12,190 nt of DNA from Patescibacteria group bacterium (GTDB lineage Bacteria; Patescibacteriota; Minisyncoccia; Minisyncoccales; CG1-02-41-26): NCBI GenBank assembly GCA_018830365.1, contig JAHJSK010000009.1, positions 1 through 12,190 of the forward strand. The letters run 5' to 3'. A program made the position numbers and the translations under genes. The notes below the pieces were generated by a model. That model saw nothing but the letters and a program-made list of their open reading frames with translations. It had not been told where the DNA came from and did no database searches. Positions 5,813 to 11,871 of the stretch are shown here, in pieces (position 1 is the first letter of the stretch; the number at the start of each line of letters is the position of its first letter).

Positions 5813-5825
5813 GAATTAATAATAT

Positions 5826-6482
5826 ATGTTCATTACTTGGCACGGACAATCTTTTTTTGAAATAGAAATTAAAAACAATCAAGGGGAAAAAATAATTATC
5901 GCCACTGATCCCTTTGATGAAAGTTTAGGATTAAAAGTCCCAAAAATTGAGGCGCAAATTTTGCTTATTGCTGACGCTTGCAATAAACGCGCCAGCGCCA
6001 AAGCAATACAAGGCGCTCCTTTTTTAATTGACGAGCCAGGAGAATATGAATACAAGGGAGTGTTTGTAAAGGGAATCGCTCCTTTTCCCGTTTCTGGGCA
6101 AGGCGAAGAAAAAGAGTTTAATGCCCTGTATAAAATTGAAGCTGAAAAAATAAAAATTTGTTATTTAGGCGCTTTATGTCAAAAGGATTTAGACGAAAAT
6201 CAGATTGAAGAAATTGGGCAAGTGGACATTCTCATTATTCCTGTTGGCGGTGTTCATTTTGTTGACGCTAAGGCGGCGGCAAATATTGTTTCTCAAATTG
6301 AGCCGCGAATGATTATTCCTATGTGCTACAAGATTCAAAATTTGAAGCAGGACATTGAGGGAGTTGAAAAATTTTTAAAGATAATGGGAAGAGAAGATGT
6401 GGCGCCGCAAAAAAAATTAAAAATCGCGGCAAAAGATTTATCCAAAGACGAAAATGAAATTGTAATCTTGGAGCCGCAATAA
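5826..6482 (+). CDS. MBL-fold (UlaG-like) protein lacking the metal-binding residues
   Basis: The 218-residue product follows the layout of MBL-fold metal-dependent hydrolases of the UlaG/Lactamase_B_3 type: an N-terminal ITWHGQSFFEIE strand, TDPF (27-30), PGEYEYKGVFVKGI (71-84), CYLGALCQ (112-119), VDILIIPVGG (133-142) and IEPRMIIPMCYK (158-169). However, each position where the family places a metal ligand is changed. The HxHxDH motif reads A-D-A-C-N-K (49-54, only D50 kept), the LGDLGH motif reads LGALCQ, and the MHY histidine is Cys167. The fold should remain, but zinc hydrolysis is not expected. The frame is intact and the core conserved, so it looks maintained as a pseudoenzyme rather than decaying. 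No strong ribosome site. It precedes a membrane protein gene and gyrA. Confidence 0.82.
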   Translation: MFITWHGQSFFEIEIKNNQGEKIIIATDPFDESLGLKVPKIEAQILLIADACNKRASAKAIQGAPFLIDEPGEYEYKGVFVKGIAPFPVSGQGEEKEFNALYKIEAEKIKICYLGALCQKDLDENQIEEIGQVDILIIPVGGVHFVDAKAAANIVSQIEPRMIIPMCYKIQNLKQDIEGVEKFLKIMGREDVAPQKKLKIAAKDLSKDENEIVILEPQ

Positions 6483-6545
6483 ACAGCTTTTTAGGAATTA
6501 GCTTCTTATCTTCTTATGAGAATTTCCTAAAAAATTAAAAGCTGT
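6483..6545 (+). terminator. hairpin between the MBL-like and membrane protein genes
   Basis: ACAGCTTTT (6483-6491) pairs with AAAAGCTGT (6537-6545), and TTAGGAATT with AATTTCCTAA inside. No T-run follows. It begins at the stop codon of the upstream gene; it may be an mRNA 3'-end stabiliser or weak terminator. Confidence 0.5.
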
Positions 6546-6563
6546 CTAAAAAGCTATAAAATT

Positions 6564-6869
6564 GTGATTTACAAAAATTTTTTTAAAAAAATTCAGGGAC
6601 TTAATCGGTTCCATAAAAAATTAATTGTTTTTGGAATAATTGCCGCAATGGCTGTTTTACTGGGAATTTTTATTATTGCAAATTTTCAAAAAAATTTAAA
6701 AAAAATGGAAAGCGCGCAACTTTTAAAAGAAACAATTATTAAGCAGGCGATAAAAGAAAAGAAAAACGAGGTTGGCGAAGAATTGAACGAGAAACTAAAC
6801 GAGCTCAAAAAAATGGGAGAGGAAATAGAAAAAGAAATGGGCACAACAAGCGCGGAGAGCGAATTATGA
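6564..6869 (+). CDS. small single-pass membrane protein with coiled-coil tail
   Basis: A 101-residue protein of unknown function starting at GTG. Residues about 19-42 form a hydrophobic transmembrane helix (LIVFGIIAAMAVLLGIFIIA) after a basic N-terminus, predicting N-in, C-out or a signal anchor. The rest is a Lys/Glu-rich helix, likely coiled coil (about 43-95). The last codons, GAA TTA TGA, are the first bases of the heptamer array that frames the next gene, so its natural C-terminus may have been replaced by an insertion. No clear ribosome site. It may be co-transcribed with the MBL-like gene. Confidence 0.7.
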   Translation: MIYKNFFKKIQGLNRFHKKLIVFGIIAAMAVLLGIFIIANFQKNLKKMESAQLLKETIIKQAIKEKKNEVGEELNEKLNELKKMGEEIEKEMGTTSAESEL

Positions 6870-6891
6870 ATTAAGAATTATGAATTATGGA
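6861..6891 (+). repeat. left inverted heptamer array of unit 1
   Basis: Reverse complement reads TCCATAATTC, then ATAATTC, TTAATTC, ATAATTC. It contains the TGA stop (6867-6869) of the upstream gene and the ATG (6887-6889) of the S23-like gene. Confidence 0.85.
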
Positions 6892-7276
6892 ATCTGAACA
6901 TAAAAAAATCAAATCATTTACAGATTTAAATGCATGGAAGGAAGGACATAAATTAGTTATTGAAATATATAAAATTACTAAAAAATTTCCTCGCGAAGAA
7001 CAATTTGGATTGGTTATGCAATTAAGACGAGCTGTTGTTTCTATTACCTCAAATATAGCCGAAGGATTTAGTAGGCACTCATACAAAGAAAAATTACAAT
7101 TTTATTTTATGGCCTTAAGTTCTTTAACAGAAGCGCAAAATCAGTTATTAATTTCAAGAGATATTGGATTCTTGCCTGATGAAGAATTTAATAATATTTC
7201 TCAAATGACAATCATTGTGAGTAGGATTATCAATGGTTTAATTAAGGGAACAAAATCCATAATTCTTAATTCTTAA
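6887..7276 (+). CDS. four-helix-bundle protein (S23/IVP family)
   Basis: A 129-residue protein of the family first described as the 23S rRNA intervening-sequence protein; related bundles serve as accessory proteins (Avd) in diversity-generating retroelements. Family signatures are visible: the opening FTDLNAWKEGHKLVIEIYK (11-29), FPREEQFGLVMQLRRA (34-49), the motif SNIAEGF (55-61) and a later helix LTEAQNQLLISRDIGF (80-95). Length is normal. The biochemical role of stand-alone members is not established; a basic bundle that binds nucleic acid is the usual assumption. The first codon and last five codons lie in the flanking heptamer arrays, so the arrays and ORF form one unit. There is no 23S rRNA, reverse transcriptase or template repeat nearby. 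No ribosome site. Confidence 0.88.
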   Translation: MESEHKKIKSFTDLNAWKEGHKLVIEIYKITKKFPREEQFGLVMQLRRAVVSITSNIAEGFSRHSYKEKLQFYFMALSSLTEAQNQLLISRDIGFLPDEEFNNISQMTIIVSRIINGLIKGTKSIILNS

Positions 7277-7299
7277 TTCTTAATTCATAATTCATAATT
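7256..7299 (-). repeat. right inverted heptamer array of unit 1
   Basis: Starts TCCATAATTC, then three TTAATTC units, ATAATTC, and ATAATTT. The S23-like stop codon (7274-7276) lies inside. Paired with the left array it could form an RNA stem around the whole ORF. Confidence 0.85.
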
Positions 7300-7320
7300 T
7301 TTAATTGAAAATTAAAAATT
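7296..7320. repeat. 11-bp inverted repeat before gyrA
   Basis: AATTTTTAATT (7296-7306) and AATTAAAAATT (7310-7320) enclose GAA, seven bases before the gyrA ATG. AT-only, so weak as an RNA hairpin; it occupies the spot where a ribosome site would be. Confidence 0.5.
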
Positions 7321-7327
7321 AACTCGT

Positions 7328-9835
7328 ATGTCAAAAATTCCTCAAAAACAAAATAATAAAATAGAGTCCGAAGAGAAACAGCATTCTAATGCCATAGGCA
7401 AGGTAAAAATTCGGGAAATTGTTGAAGAAATGAAAGACAGCTATTTGGACTACGCAATGTCAGTTATTGTTTCCCGGGCATTGCCTGATGTCCGCGATGG
7501 CTTAAAGCCAGTTCATCGCCGAATTTTGTACGCAATGTATGAGGACGGGTTGCGGCACAATGTTAAATTTAGAAAATCAGCTACAGTCGTGGGCAGTTGC
7601 CTTGGCCGCTACCATCCGCATGGCGACATTGCTGTCTACGATTCTTTGGTTAGAATGGCGCAAGATTTTTCTTTAAGATACCCATTGGTTCAAGGTCAAG
7701 GAAATTTTGGAAGCCAAGATGGGGACAGCGCGGCGAGCATGCGTTACACAGAATGCCGACTTTCAAAAATCGGCGAAGAAGCGTTGAGAGATATTGAAAA
7801 AAACACCGTGGATTGGCGAGCGAATTATGACGCAACAAGAGAGGAGCCAACAGTCCTGCCTTCTCCTTTGCCCCAACTTTTATTGAATGGCCAGTTTGGC
7901 ATTGCAGTTGGCATGGCTACTAATATCCCTCCGCATAATGTGTCTGAGGTTTTGGATGCCTGCGTTTTTTTAATTGATAATCCTGAAACAGCGAGCGAGG
8001 ATCTTTTTCAGTTTGTTCAAGGTCCCGACTTTCCTACTGGCGGAATAATTTACGACAAGAAAAGCATTATTTCCGCGTACTCACAAGGTAAAGGCGCGAT
8101 ATTGACAAGGGGCAAAGCTGAAATTTTGGAACAAAAAAAAGACGATTTCCGAATTATTATTTCTGAAATTCCTTTTCAAGTTCAAAAATCGGATTTAATC
8201 AGAGAATTTGCCAATTTAGTTGAGGAAAAAAAAATAGAAGGCATAAAAAACATTAGAGACGAGTCGGATCGGGAAGGAATGAGGATTGTCATTGATTTAA
8301 AAAAAGAAGCGTTTCCCAAAAAGGTCTTAAACGCTCTTTACAAGCACACTGGTTTGCAAAAGACCTTTTACTTGAATATGTTGGCTTTGGTTGATGGAAT
8401 CCAACCCAAAGTTCTTTCTTTGGCCGAGGTTTTAACTTTTTATTTAAGCCACAAAAAAGAAGTTGTTTTGAGAAGAACAAAATACGATTTAGAAAAAGCA
8501 AAGGAAAGGGCGCATATTTTGGATGGTTTAATGATTGCCTTAAAAAACATTGACGAGATTATTGCTGTTATTAAAAAATCAGAGAACAGAGAAGACGCGA
8601 AAAAGAATTTGATGAAAAAATTTGGCTTGAGCGAAAAACAAGCGAACGCTATTTTGGAAATAAAACTTCAGTCCTTGGTTAAACTGGAAATAGAAAAAAT
8701 TGAAAAAGAGCTGGGAGAAATTAAAAAGCGAATAAAAGAGCTGGAAATGATTTTAAAAAGCCCGGCAAAATTAAAGGATTTAATCAAAAAAGAGTTGCAA
8801 GAAATGAAAGAAAAATACGGGGATAAAAGAAAAACCAAAGTTATTCTTTCAGCGCCCGGCGAAATTGGCCAAGAGGAATTGATCCCAAGCGTGGAAACCG
8901 TTATTGCTTTGACTAATGGCGGTTTTATTAAGAGGGTCAAGCCGTCTTTGTATAAAATTCAAAAAAGAGGAGGCAAGGGAATTATTGGTTTGGAAGTTAG
9001 CAAAGAAGATATGGTAGACCATTTTTTAATGGCAAACACTCTTGATAAACTTTTGTTTTTCACGGATTCTGGCAAGGTTTTTCAATGTCCTGTTTGGGAA
9101 ATTCCAGAAATGAGCAGAACATCCAAAGGAAGGGGTTTAATGAATTTTTTGGAAATATCTTCCAATGAAAAAATTTTAGATTTTATTCCCTGCAACGCGG
9201 CAATGGAAAAGGAAAATAAATATCTGGTCATTGCGACAAAAAATGGTATAATTAAAAAAATAGAACTTCAAGCGCTTAAGAATGTGCGAAGAAATGGTTT
9301 GCTTGCCATAAAATTAAAAGACAATGACTTGCTCTGCGGCGCCAAAGTTATCAACCCCGGAGAAGAAATAATTTTATTGACAAAAAAGGGAAAAGTCATT
9401 AGATTTAAAGAAAAGGACTTGAGGCCAATGGGAAGAGCGACATCCGGAGTTCGCGCGATGAGATTGGCAAAGGATGACGAAATAATAGTAATGGATGTTA
9501 TTAGTCCTGCAAAAGATGAAACAGAGAAAACAAAACCTTGCTTGTTGATTATTGCGGCGAACGGCTATGGCAAAAGAACCAAAATAGAAGAATACAGAAT
9601 ACAAAGAAGAGGGGGTTCAGGGATAAGAGCCGCGAAAATCACAGAGAAAACCGGAGAAATTATTTTTGCCAAAATTTTAGATGAAGAAAAAAAGGATTTA
9701 ATGGTGATTTCTGAAAAAGGGCAGGTAATGAGAACTTCCATTGATTCAATTTCTGTTTTGGGCCGCAATACCTCGGGAGTAAGGATAATGAAATTAAATA
9801 AAGGCGACAAAATCGCCTCCGCAGTGTGCTTGTAA
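7328..9835 (+). CDS. gyrA: DNA gyrase subunit A
   Basis: The 835-residue subunit that cuts and rejoins DNA in the gyrase A2B2 complex, introducing negative supercoils with GyrB (not in the window). The N-terminal breakage domain shows [31 protein letters not shown] (61-70), GRYHPHGD (93-100) and the catalytic Tyr140 in MRYTECRL. A coiled-coil region is near 385-500. The C-terminal beta-pinwheel carries the gyrase-specific GyrA box as QKRGGKG (545-551), which separates it from topoisomerase IV ParC, plus repeats such as QRRGGSG (759-765). Length is typical. Position 101, equal to Ser83 in E. coli, is Ile, while Asp87 is kept as Asp105; Ile there is a substitution linked to quinolone resistance. 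Start at ATG 7328 without a ribosome site; an N-terminal tail of about 25 residues precedes the conserved part. It lies between two S23-like units. Confidence 0.97.
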   Translation: MSKIPQKQNNKIESEEKQHSNAIGKVKIREIVEEMKDSYLDYAMSVIVSRALPDVRDGLKPVHRRILYAMYEDGLRHNVKFRKSATVVGSCLGRYHPHGDIAVYDSLVRMAQDFSLRYPLVQGQGNFGSQDGDSAASMRYTECRLSKIGEEALRDIEKNTVDWRANYDATREEPTVLPSPLPQLLLNGQFGIAVGMATNIPPHNVSEVLDACVFLIDNPETASEDLFQFVQGPDFPTGGIIYDKKSIISAYSQGKGAILTRGKAEILEQKKDDFRIIISEIPFQVQKSDLIREFANLVEEKKIEGIKNIRDESDREGMRIVIDLKKEAFPKKVLNALYKHTGLQKTFYLNMLALVDGIQPKVLSLAEVLTFYLSHKKEVVLRRTKYDLEKAKERAHILDGLMIALKNIDEIIAVIKKSENREDAKKNLMKKFGLSEKQANAILEIKLQSLVKLEIEKIEKELGEIKKRIKELEMILKSPAKLKDLIKKELQEMKEKYGDKRKTKVILSAPGEIGQEELIPSVETVIALTNGGFIKRVKPSLYKIQKRGGKGIIGLEVSKEDMVDHFLMANTLDKLLFFTDSGKVFQCPVWEIPEMSRTSKGRGLMNFLEISSNEKILDFIPCNAAMEKENKYLVIATKNGIIKKIELQALKNVRRNGLLAIKLKDNDLLCGAKVINPGEEIILLTKKGKVIRFKEKDLRPMGRATSGVRAMRLAKDDEIIVMDVISPAKDETEKTKPCLLIIAANGYGKRTKIEEYRIQRRGGSGIRAAKITEKTGEIIFAKILDEEKKDLMVISEKGQVMRTSIDSISVLGRNTSGVRIMKLNKGDKIASAVCL

Positions 9836-9836
9836 A

Positions 9837-9892
9837 GAAACGCAAAGCGAAAAGCGAAAAGCGCAAAACTAAAACGTAAAATGCAAAACAAC
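9837..9892 (+). repeat. left inverted heptamer array of unit 2
   Basis: Eight consecutive 7-bp units with an A-rich start and a variable CG-containing end. The ATG of the second S23-like gene (9881-9883) sits in the seventh unit. Confidence 0.8.
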
Positions 9893-10288
9893 AATCAATC
9901 CTATGAGGAATCCCGCCATGGCGGGACAGCAAAATCTAAAATAGATTTGAAAGAACGAGTTTATTTGTATGCCTTAGAAATTATTAGATTTATTGATGAT
10001 TTGAATAAAAATGATTTTACCGCGCAAATAATTGCAAAACAACTTTTGCGAAGCGCCACAAGTATTGGCGCAAACATTATTGAAGCTCAAGCAGGGAGCA
10101 CTAAAAAAGATTTTACTAATTTTTTTAATCATGCGTTAAAATCTGCCAATGAAAGCAAATTTTGGCTGGGATTATTAAGAGATTCTAAAAAAGCAGATGT
10201 GAATAAAGGAAATAAATTATTACAAGAAACTATTGAATTGGCTAACATCCTTGGTTCAAGCATATTAACATTAAAGGGGAAAAGATAA
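9881..10288 (+). CDS. four-helix-bundle protein (S23/IVP family), second copy
   Basis: A 135-residue member of the same family as the gene at 6887 but of a different subgroup. The core begins IDLKERVYLYALEIIRFID (21-39) and continues AKQLLRSATSIGANIIEAQA (52-71) with STKKDF (73-78), then a helix ESKFWLGLLRDS (91-102). The SxGANxxEA motif replaces SNIAEGF of copy 1, so the two are not recent duplicates. Its ATG lies in the left heptamer array. Codons 11-16 (SRHGGT) are encoded by a perfect 16-bp palindrome that has entered in frame, extending the N-terminus beyond what the family needs. No ribosome site. Function of stand-alone members is unknown. Confidence 0.86.
   Translation: MQNNNQSYEESRHGGTAKSKIDLKERVYLYALEIIRFIDDLNKNDFTAQIIAKQLLRSATSIGANIIEAQAGSTKKDFTNFFNHALKSANESKFWLGLLRDSKKADVNKGNKLLQETIELANILGSSILTLKGKR
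9911..9926. repeat. 16-bp palindrome inside a coding region
   Basis: TCCCGCCATGGCGGGA is perfectly self-complementary and GC-rich in an AT-rich gene. It encodes part of the variable N-terminus of the second S23-like protein without breaking the frame. Confidence 0.85.
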
Positions 10289-10325
10289 TTTTATGTTTTT
10301 GAAATTTATTTTAAATTTTATGTTG

Positions 10326-10353
10326 TTGTTTTGCGTTTTTCGTTTTGCGTTTT
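10326..10353 (-). repeat. right inverted heptamer array of unit 2
   Basis: Four 7-bp units on the minus strand: AAAACGC, AAAACGA, AAAACGC and AAAACAA. It is separated from the S23-like stop (10288) by about 37 AT-rich bases, which include further near-repeats. Confidence 0.8.
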
Positions 10354-10365
10354 AAATTTACTACA

Positions 10366-10887
10366 GTGCCTGAATTTTTAAATCCCAATCACATATTAGA
10401 CGAACTGGAATTGCGCAAGACAATGATTGCCGCTGATTTCGGTTGCGGCTCGGGCGGTTGGACAATTCCTTTGGCGCAGAGATTGGAGCAGGGAAAGGTC
10501 TATGCCATAGACATTCAAGAAGAACCCCTCTCGGCTTTAATGGGAAAAGCGAAACTGCAAAAGGTTTTTAACATTGAAAAAATTTTGGCTGACGCGGAAA
10601 CCGAAATTTTAAAAATTAAAGAGCATTCCTGCGATTTGGTTTTAATGACCAGCATTTTGTTTCAAGCGGAAAATAAAAAAGCTGTTTTTGAGGAAGCAAA
10701 GCGGGTTTTGGCGTCAAATGGCAAAGTTTTAATTATTGATTGGAAAATGGATTCTGTTTTAGGTCCAAAACAAGGCAAGATTTCCGAGCAAGAAACGCAA
10801 AACCTCGCCGCTGATTCCGGATTTCTTTTAGAAAAACAAGTGAACGCAGGGGACTACCAGTATGGATTGGTGTTCAAAAAAATGTAA
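10366..10887 (+). CDS. class I SAM-dependent methyltransferase
   Basis: A 173-residue UbiE/Methyltransf_11-type enzyme from the GTG start used here. Motif I is ADFGCGSGGWTIPLA (23-37), the acidic end of strand 2 is VYAIDIQ (45-51), motif IV is CDLVLMTSILFQ (89-100) and the following strand is GKVLIIDWK (119-127). The substrate is not evident. Start choice: an in-frame TTG at 10345 would add seven residues, but it lies within the heptamer array of the preceding unit. MPEFLNPNHIL fits the family's usual opening, so GTG 10366 is preferred. No ribosome site is visible, and the insertion upstream may have displaced the original promoter or start. Housekeeping role such as RNA or small-molecule methylation is possible. 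Confidence 0.88.
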   Translation: MPEFLNPNHILDELELRKTMIAADFGCGSGGWTIPLAQRLEQGKVYAIDIQEEPLSALMGKAKLQKVFNIEKILADAETEILKIKEHSCDLVLMTSILFQAENKKAVFEEAKRVLASNGKVLIIDWKMDSVLGPKQGKISEQETQNLAADSGFLLEKQVNAGDYQYGLVFKKM

Positions 10888-11016
10888 AATCCTCCCAATC
10901 CCCTTATCCCCTTAACCCCAATTCTTCAATGTTCCTTAACTCCTTAACATCCATTAGTCCTCCCTTATCAATCCCTTACCAATTCTTTCCAATCCCTTAA
11001 CATCCCTTTTTTTAGC
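10888..11016. repeat. C-rich degenerate CCTTAA tract, left of the NYN gene
   Basis: An irregular run of units such as CCCCTTAAC, TCCTTAAC and AATCCCTTA with 7-9 bp spacing and almost no G on the plus strand. A similar tract occurs at 11752-11827 in the same orientation, so the NYN gene lies between direct copies. No gene is seen here. Confidence 0.65.
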
Positions 11017-11055
11017 ATAGGGCAACCAATTAATAAAGTGTACAAGTCCTGTGTA

Positions 11056-11117
11056 AAATTGACCGATTGTCAATTTGTCGCAAATAAGGTATTATGAAAT
11101 TGATGATCAGTCAATTT
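11056..11117 (+). promoter_or_regulatory. paired operator-like dyads over the NYN promoter
   Basis: Two near-identical dyads: AAATTGAC-5-GTCAATTT (11056-11076) and AAATTGAT-5-GTCAATTT (11097-11117), centres 41 bp apart, about four helical turns on one DNA face. The first covers a -35 box and the second covers codons 2-8 of the long ORF form. They look like a binding site pair for a dimeric repressor or for autoregulation. Confidence 0.6.
11067..11095 (+). promoter_or_regulatory. promoter of the NYN gene
   Basis: TTGTCA (11067-11072), a 17-bp spacer and TATTAT (11090-11095). Transcription would start near 11102, almost exactly at the in-frame ATG 11103, predicting a leaderless mRNA. An alternative extended -10 TGTGTAAAAT (11050-11059) would start upstream and use ATG 11094 with a weak AAGGT site. 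Confidence 0.5.
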
Positions 11118-11615
11118 GTAAAAGGTAGGGTATATGTTTTTGTTGACGCTGCGAATATTCTCTACTCGCAGCAAACTTTGCATTGGCGGGTGGACTACAA
11201 AAAGTTAAAGGAATACTTTGAGAAAGAGTGCGATTTGCGCGCTATCTATTTTTACACTGGCTATGTTGGCGAAAATCACAAACAGAATTCATTTTTGGAA
11301 AAATTAAAATCTTTTGGGTATCAAGTAAGGGCGAAAGAAGTAAAGCGAATAAAGATTAGTAGAAATGTTTATGAATGGAAAGGAAATTTGGATGTTGAAT
11401 TAATTATTGACGCGCTAAAAAATATAGACAATCTTGATACTTGTATTCTTATGTCTGGGGATAGCGATTTTGCGTCTCTGCTTGATGAGTTCAAGGAAAA
11501 GAAAAAGCGAGTGATTGTAATGTCAACGAAGCATCATATTTCCAGAGAGCTTATAGAGCGCGCAAAGTATGTCAACATTAAAAAGCTGAAAGATCAAATT
11601 TCTTACCATAAATAA
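11094..11615 (+). CDS. NYN-domain (LabA/PIN-like) ribonuclease
   Basis: A 173-residue single-domain protein of the NYN/LabA-like PIN superfamily, predicted metal-dependent RNases. Acidic active-site positions are in place: FVDAANI with Asp18, KGNLDVELIID with Asp100 and Glu102 (and Asp106), and SGDSDF with Asp123 and Asp125. The final strand VIVMSTKHHIS and the last helix are also family-typical. No antitoxin-like partner is adjacent, so a toxin-antitoxin role is not supported. Two start codons are possible: ATG 11094, or ATG 11103 matching a leaderless start. Paired dyads over the start suggest tight control. RNA target unknown. Confidence 0.88.
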   Translation: MKLMISQFVKGRVYVFVDAANILYSQQTLHWRVDYKKLKEYFEKECDLRAIYFYTGYVGENHKQNSFLEKLKSFGYQVRAKEVKRIKISRNVYEWKGNLDVELIIDALKNIDNLDTCILMSGDSDFASLLDEFKEKKKRVIVMSTKHHISRELIERAKYVNIKKLKDQISYHK

Positions 11616-11642
11616 AAAAAGTCCCCCCGCCGAAGCGGGAGG
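11613..11642 (-). terminator. minus-strand intrinsic terminator
   Basis: On the minus strand CCTCCCGC, loop TTCG, GCGGGGGG, then a run of seven T (11620 down to 11614). The T-run is on the minus side, so it stops leftward transcription; there is no plus-strand T-tract for the NYN gene, though the hairpin may still protect its mRNA end. Confidence 0.6.
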
Positions 11643-11657
11643 AAGTTTGACAATATC

Positions 11658-11685
11658 AGTGTAGCAAAACCACAAACCTTGTCAA
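11658..11685 (-). promoter_or_regulatory. possible minus-strand promoter
   Basis: Reading leftward, TTGACA (11685-11680), 16 bp, then TACACT (11663-11658). A transcript would begin near 11651 and meet the terminator after about 38 nt. TTGACAA (11647-11653) and TTGTCAA (11679-11685) also form an inverted repeat here, so the sequence may instead be an operator. Confidence 0.35.
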
Positions 11686-11751
11686 GATTAATGTTCATGA
11701 TTTGATGGATGTAAATAAAACCAATAAAAAAGTTTCAGCAAGTAAAAATTT

Positions 11752-11827
11752 TTTACCTCCCAAAACCCCCTTTAAAATCCTTTAATCCCCCTTAACCTCC
11801 TTATAAAATCCTTTAGCAATCCTTTAA
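11752..11827. repeat. C-rich degenerate CCTTTAA tract, right of the NYN gene
   Basis: Units such as AAAATCCTTTA and CCCCCTTAACC repeat irregularly with no G for most of the stretch, in the same orientation as the tract at 10888-11016. Confidence 0.6.
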
Positions 11828-11828
11828 T

Positions 11829-11871
11829 GAAAATTGAAAATTGAAAATTCATTGCTGTCGCTTTTAGCGAC
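11829..11871. repeat. AATTGAA heptamer tract and GTCGCT hairpin
   Basis: About three tandem 7-bp units of ATTGAAA type (11829-11849), the same heptamer as at 5713, followed by GTCGCT (11857-11862) and AGCGAC (11866-11871) around TTT. Confidence 0.65.

Larger units (their letters stand above)
4809..5825. other. 1-kb non-coding hairpin-rich region
   Basis: No convincing protein gene on either strand; a minus-strand reading frame at 4912-5208 runs through the hairpins and has no family-like features. I see no tRNA, tmRNA, SRP RNA or RNase P signature. The stretch holds a terminator, a series of palindromes (4980, 5018, 5114, 5306, 5348, 5376, 5490, 5586), a promoter near 5601 and a structured leader for the gene at 5826. 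AATAATGT/ACATTATT (5306-5313, 5320-5327) followed by the hairpin at 5348-5376 leaves room for a short unidentified RNA. Confidence 0.6.
6861..7299 (+). mobile_element. S23-like gene in inverted heptamer arrays, unit 1
   Basis: The left array (6861-6891) and right array (7256-7299) are made of the heptamers ATAATTC and TTAATTC in opposite orientation: four units left, six right, both ending in TCCATAATTC at the inner edge. The ORF start codon is inside the left array and its stop inside the right array. The left array also supplies the last codons and stop of the preceding gene. S23 proteins are known from intervening sequences in 23S rRNA, where complementary flanks form a stem; this has the same layout between protein genes. 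Mobility is inferred; no transposase or target duplication is visible. Confidence 0.55.
9837..10353 (+). mobile_element. S23-like gene in inverted heptamer arrays, unit 2
   Basis: The left array (9837-9892) begins two bases after the gyrA stop and consists of eight heptamers such as GAAACGC, AAAGCGA, AAAGCGC and AAACAAC. The right array (10326-10353) is the inverted version (AAAACGC, AAAACGA, AAAACAA on the minus strand). The ORF start lies in the left array; the right array runs up to the methyltransferase start. Design matches unit 1 with a different heptamer. Mobility is inferred. Confidence 0.55.

Noticed and set aside
4809..5825. RNase P RNA, SRP RNA, tmRNA or 6S RNA
   Set aside because: None of the conserved cores is present; AAAAACGAACAA near 5296 only vaguely resembles a tmRNA tag and is followed at once by stops.
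6861..10353. CRISPR array or diversity-generating retroelement
   Set aside because: Repeats are 7 bp without spacers, and no cas, reverse transcriptase or template/variable repeat pair is present despite the Avd-like bundle proteins.
11094..11615. Toxin-antitoxin pair for the NYN/PIN protein
   Set aside because: No small antitoxin-like ORF is adjacent on either side; NYN/LabA proteins often act alone.
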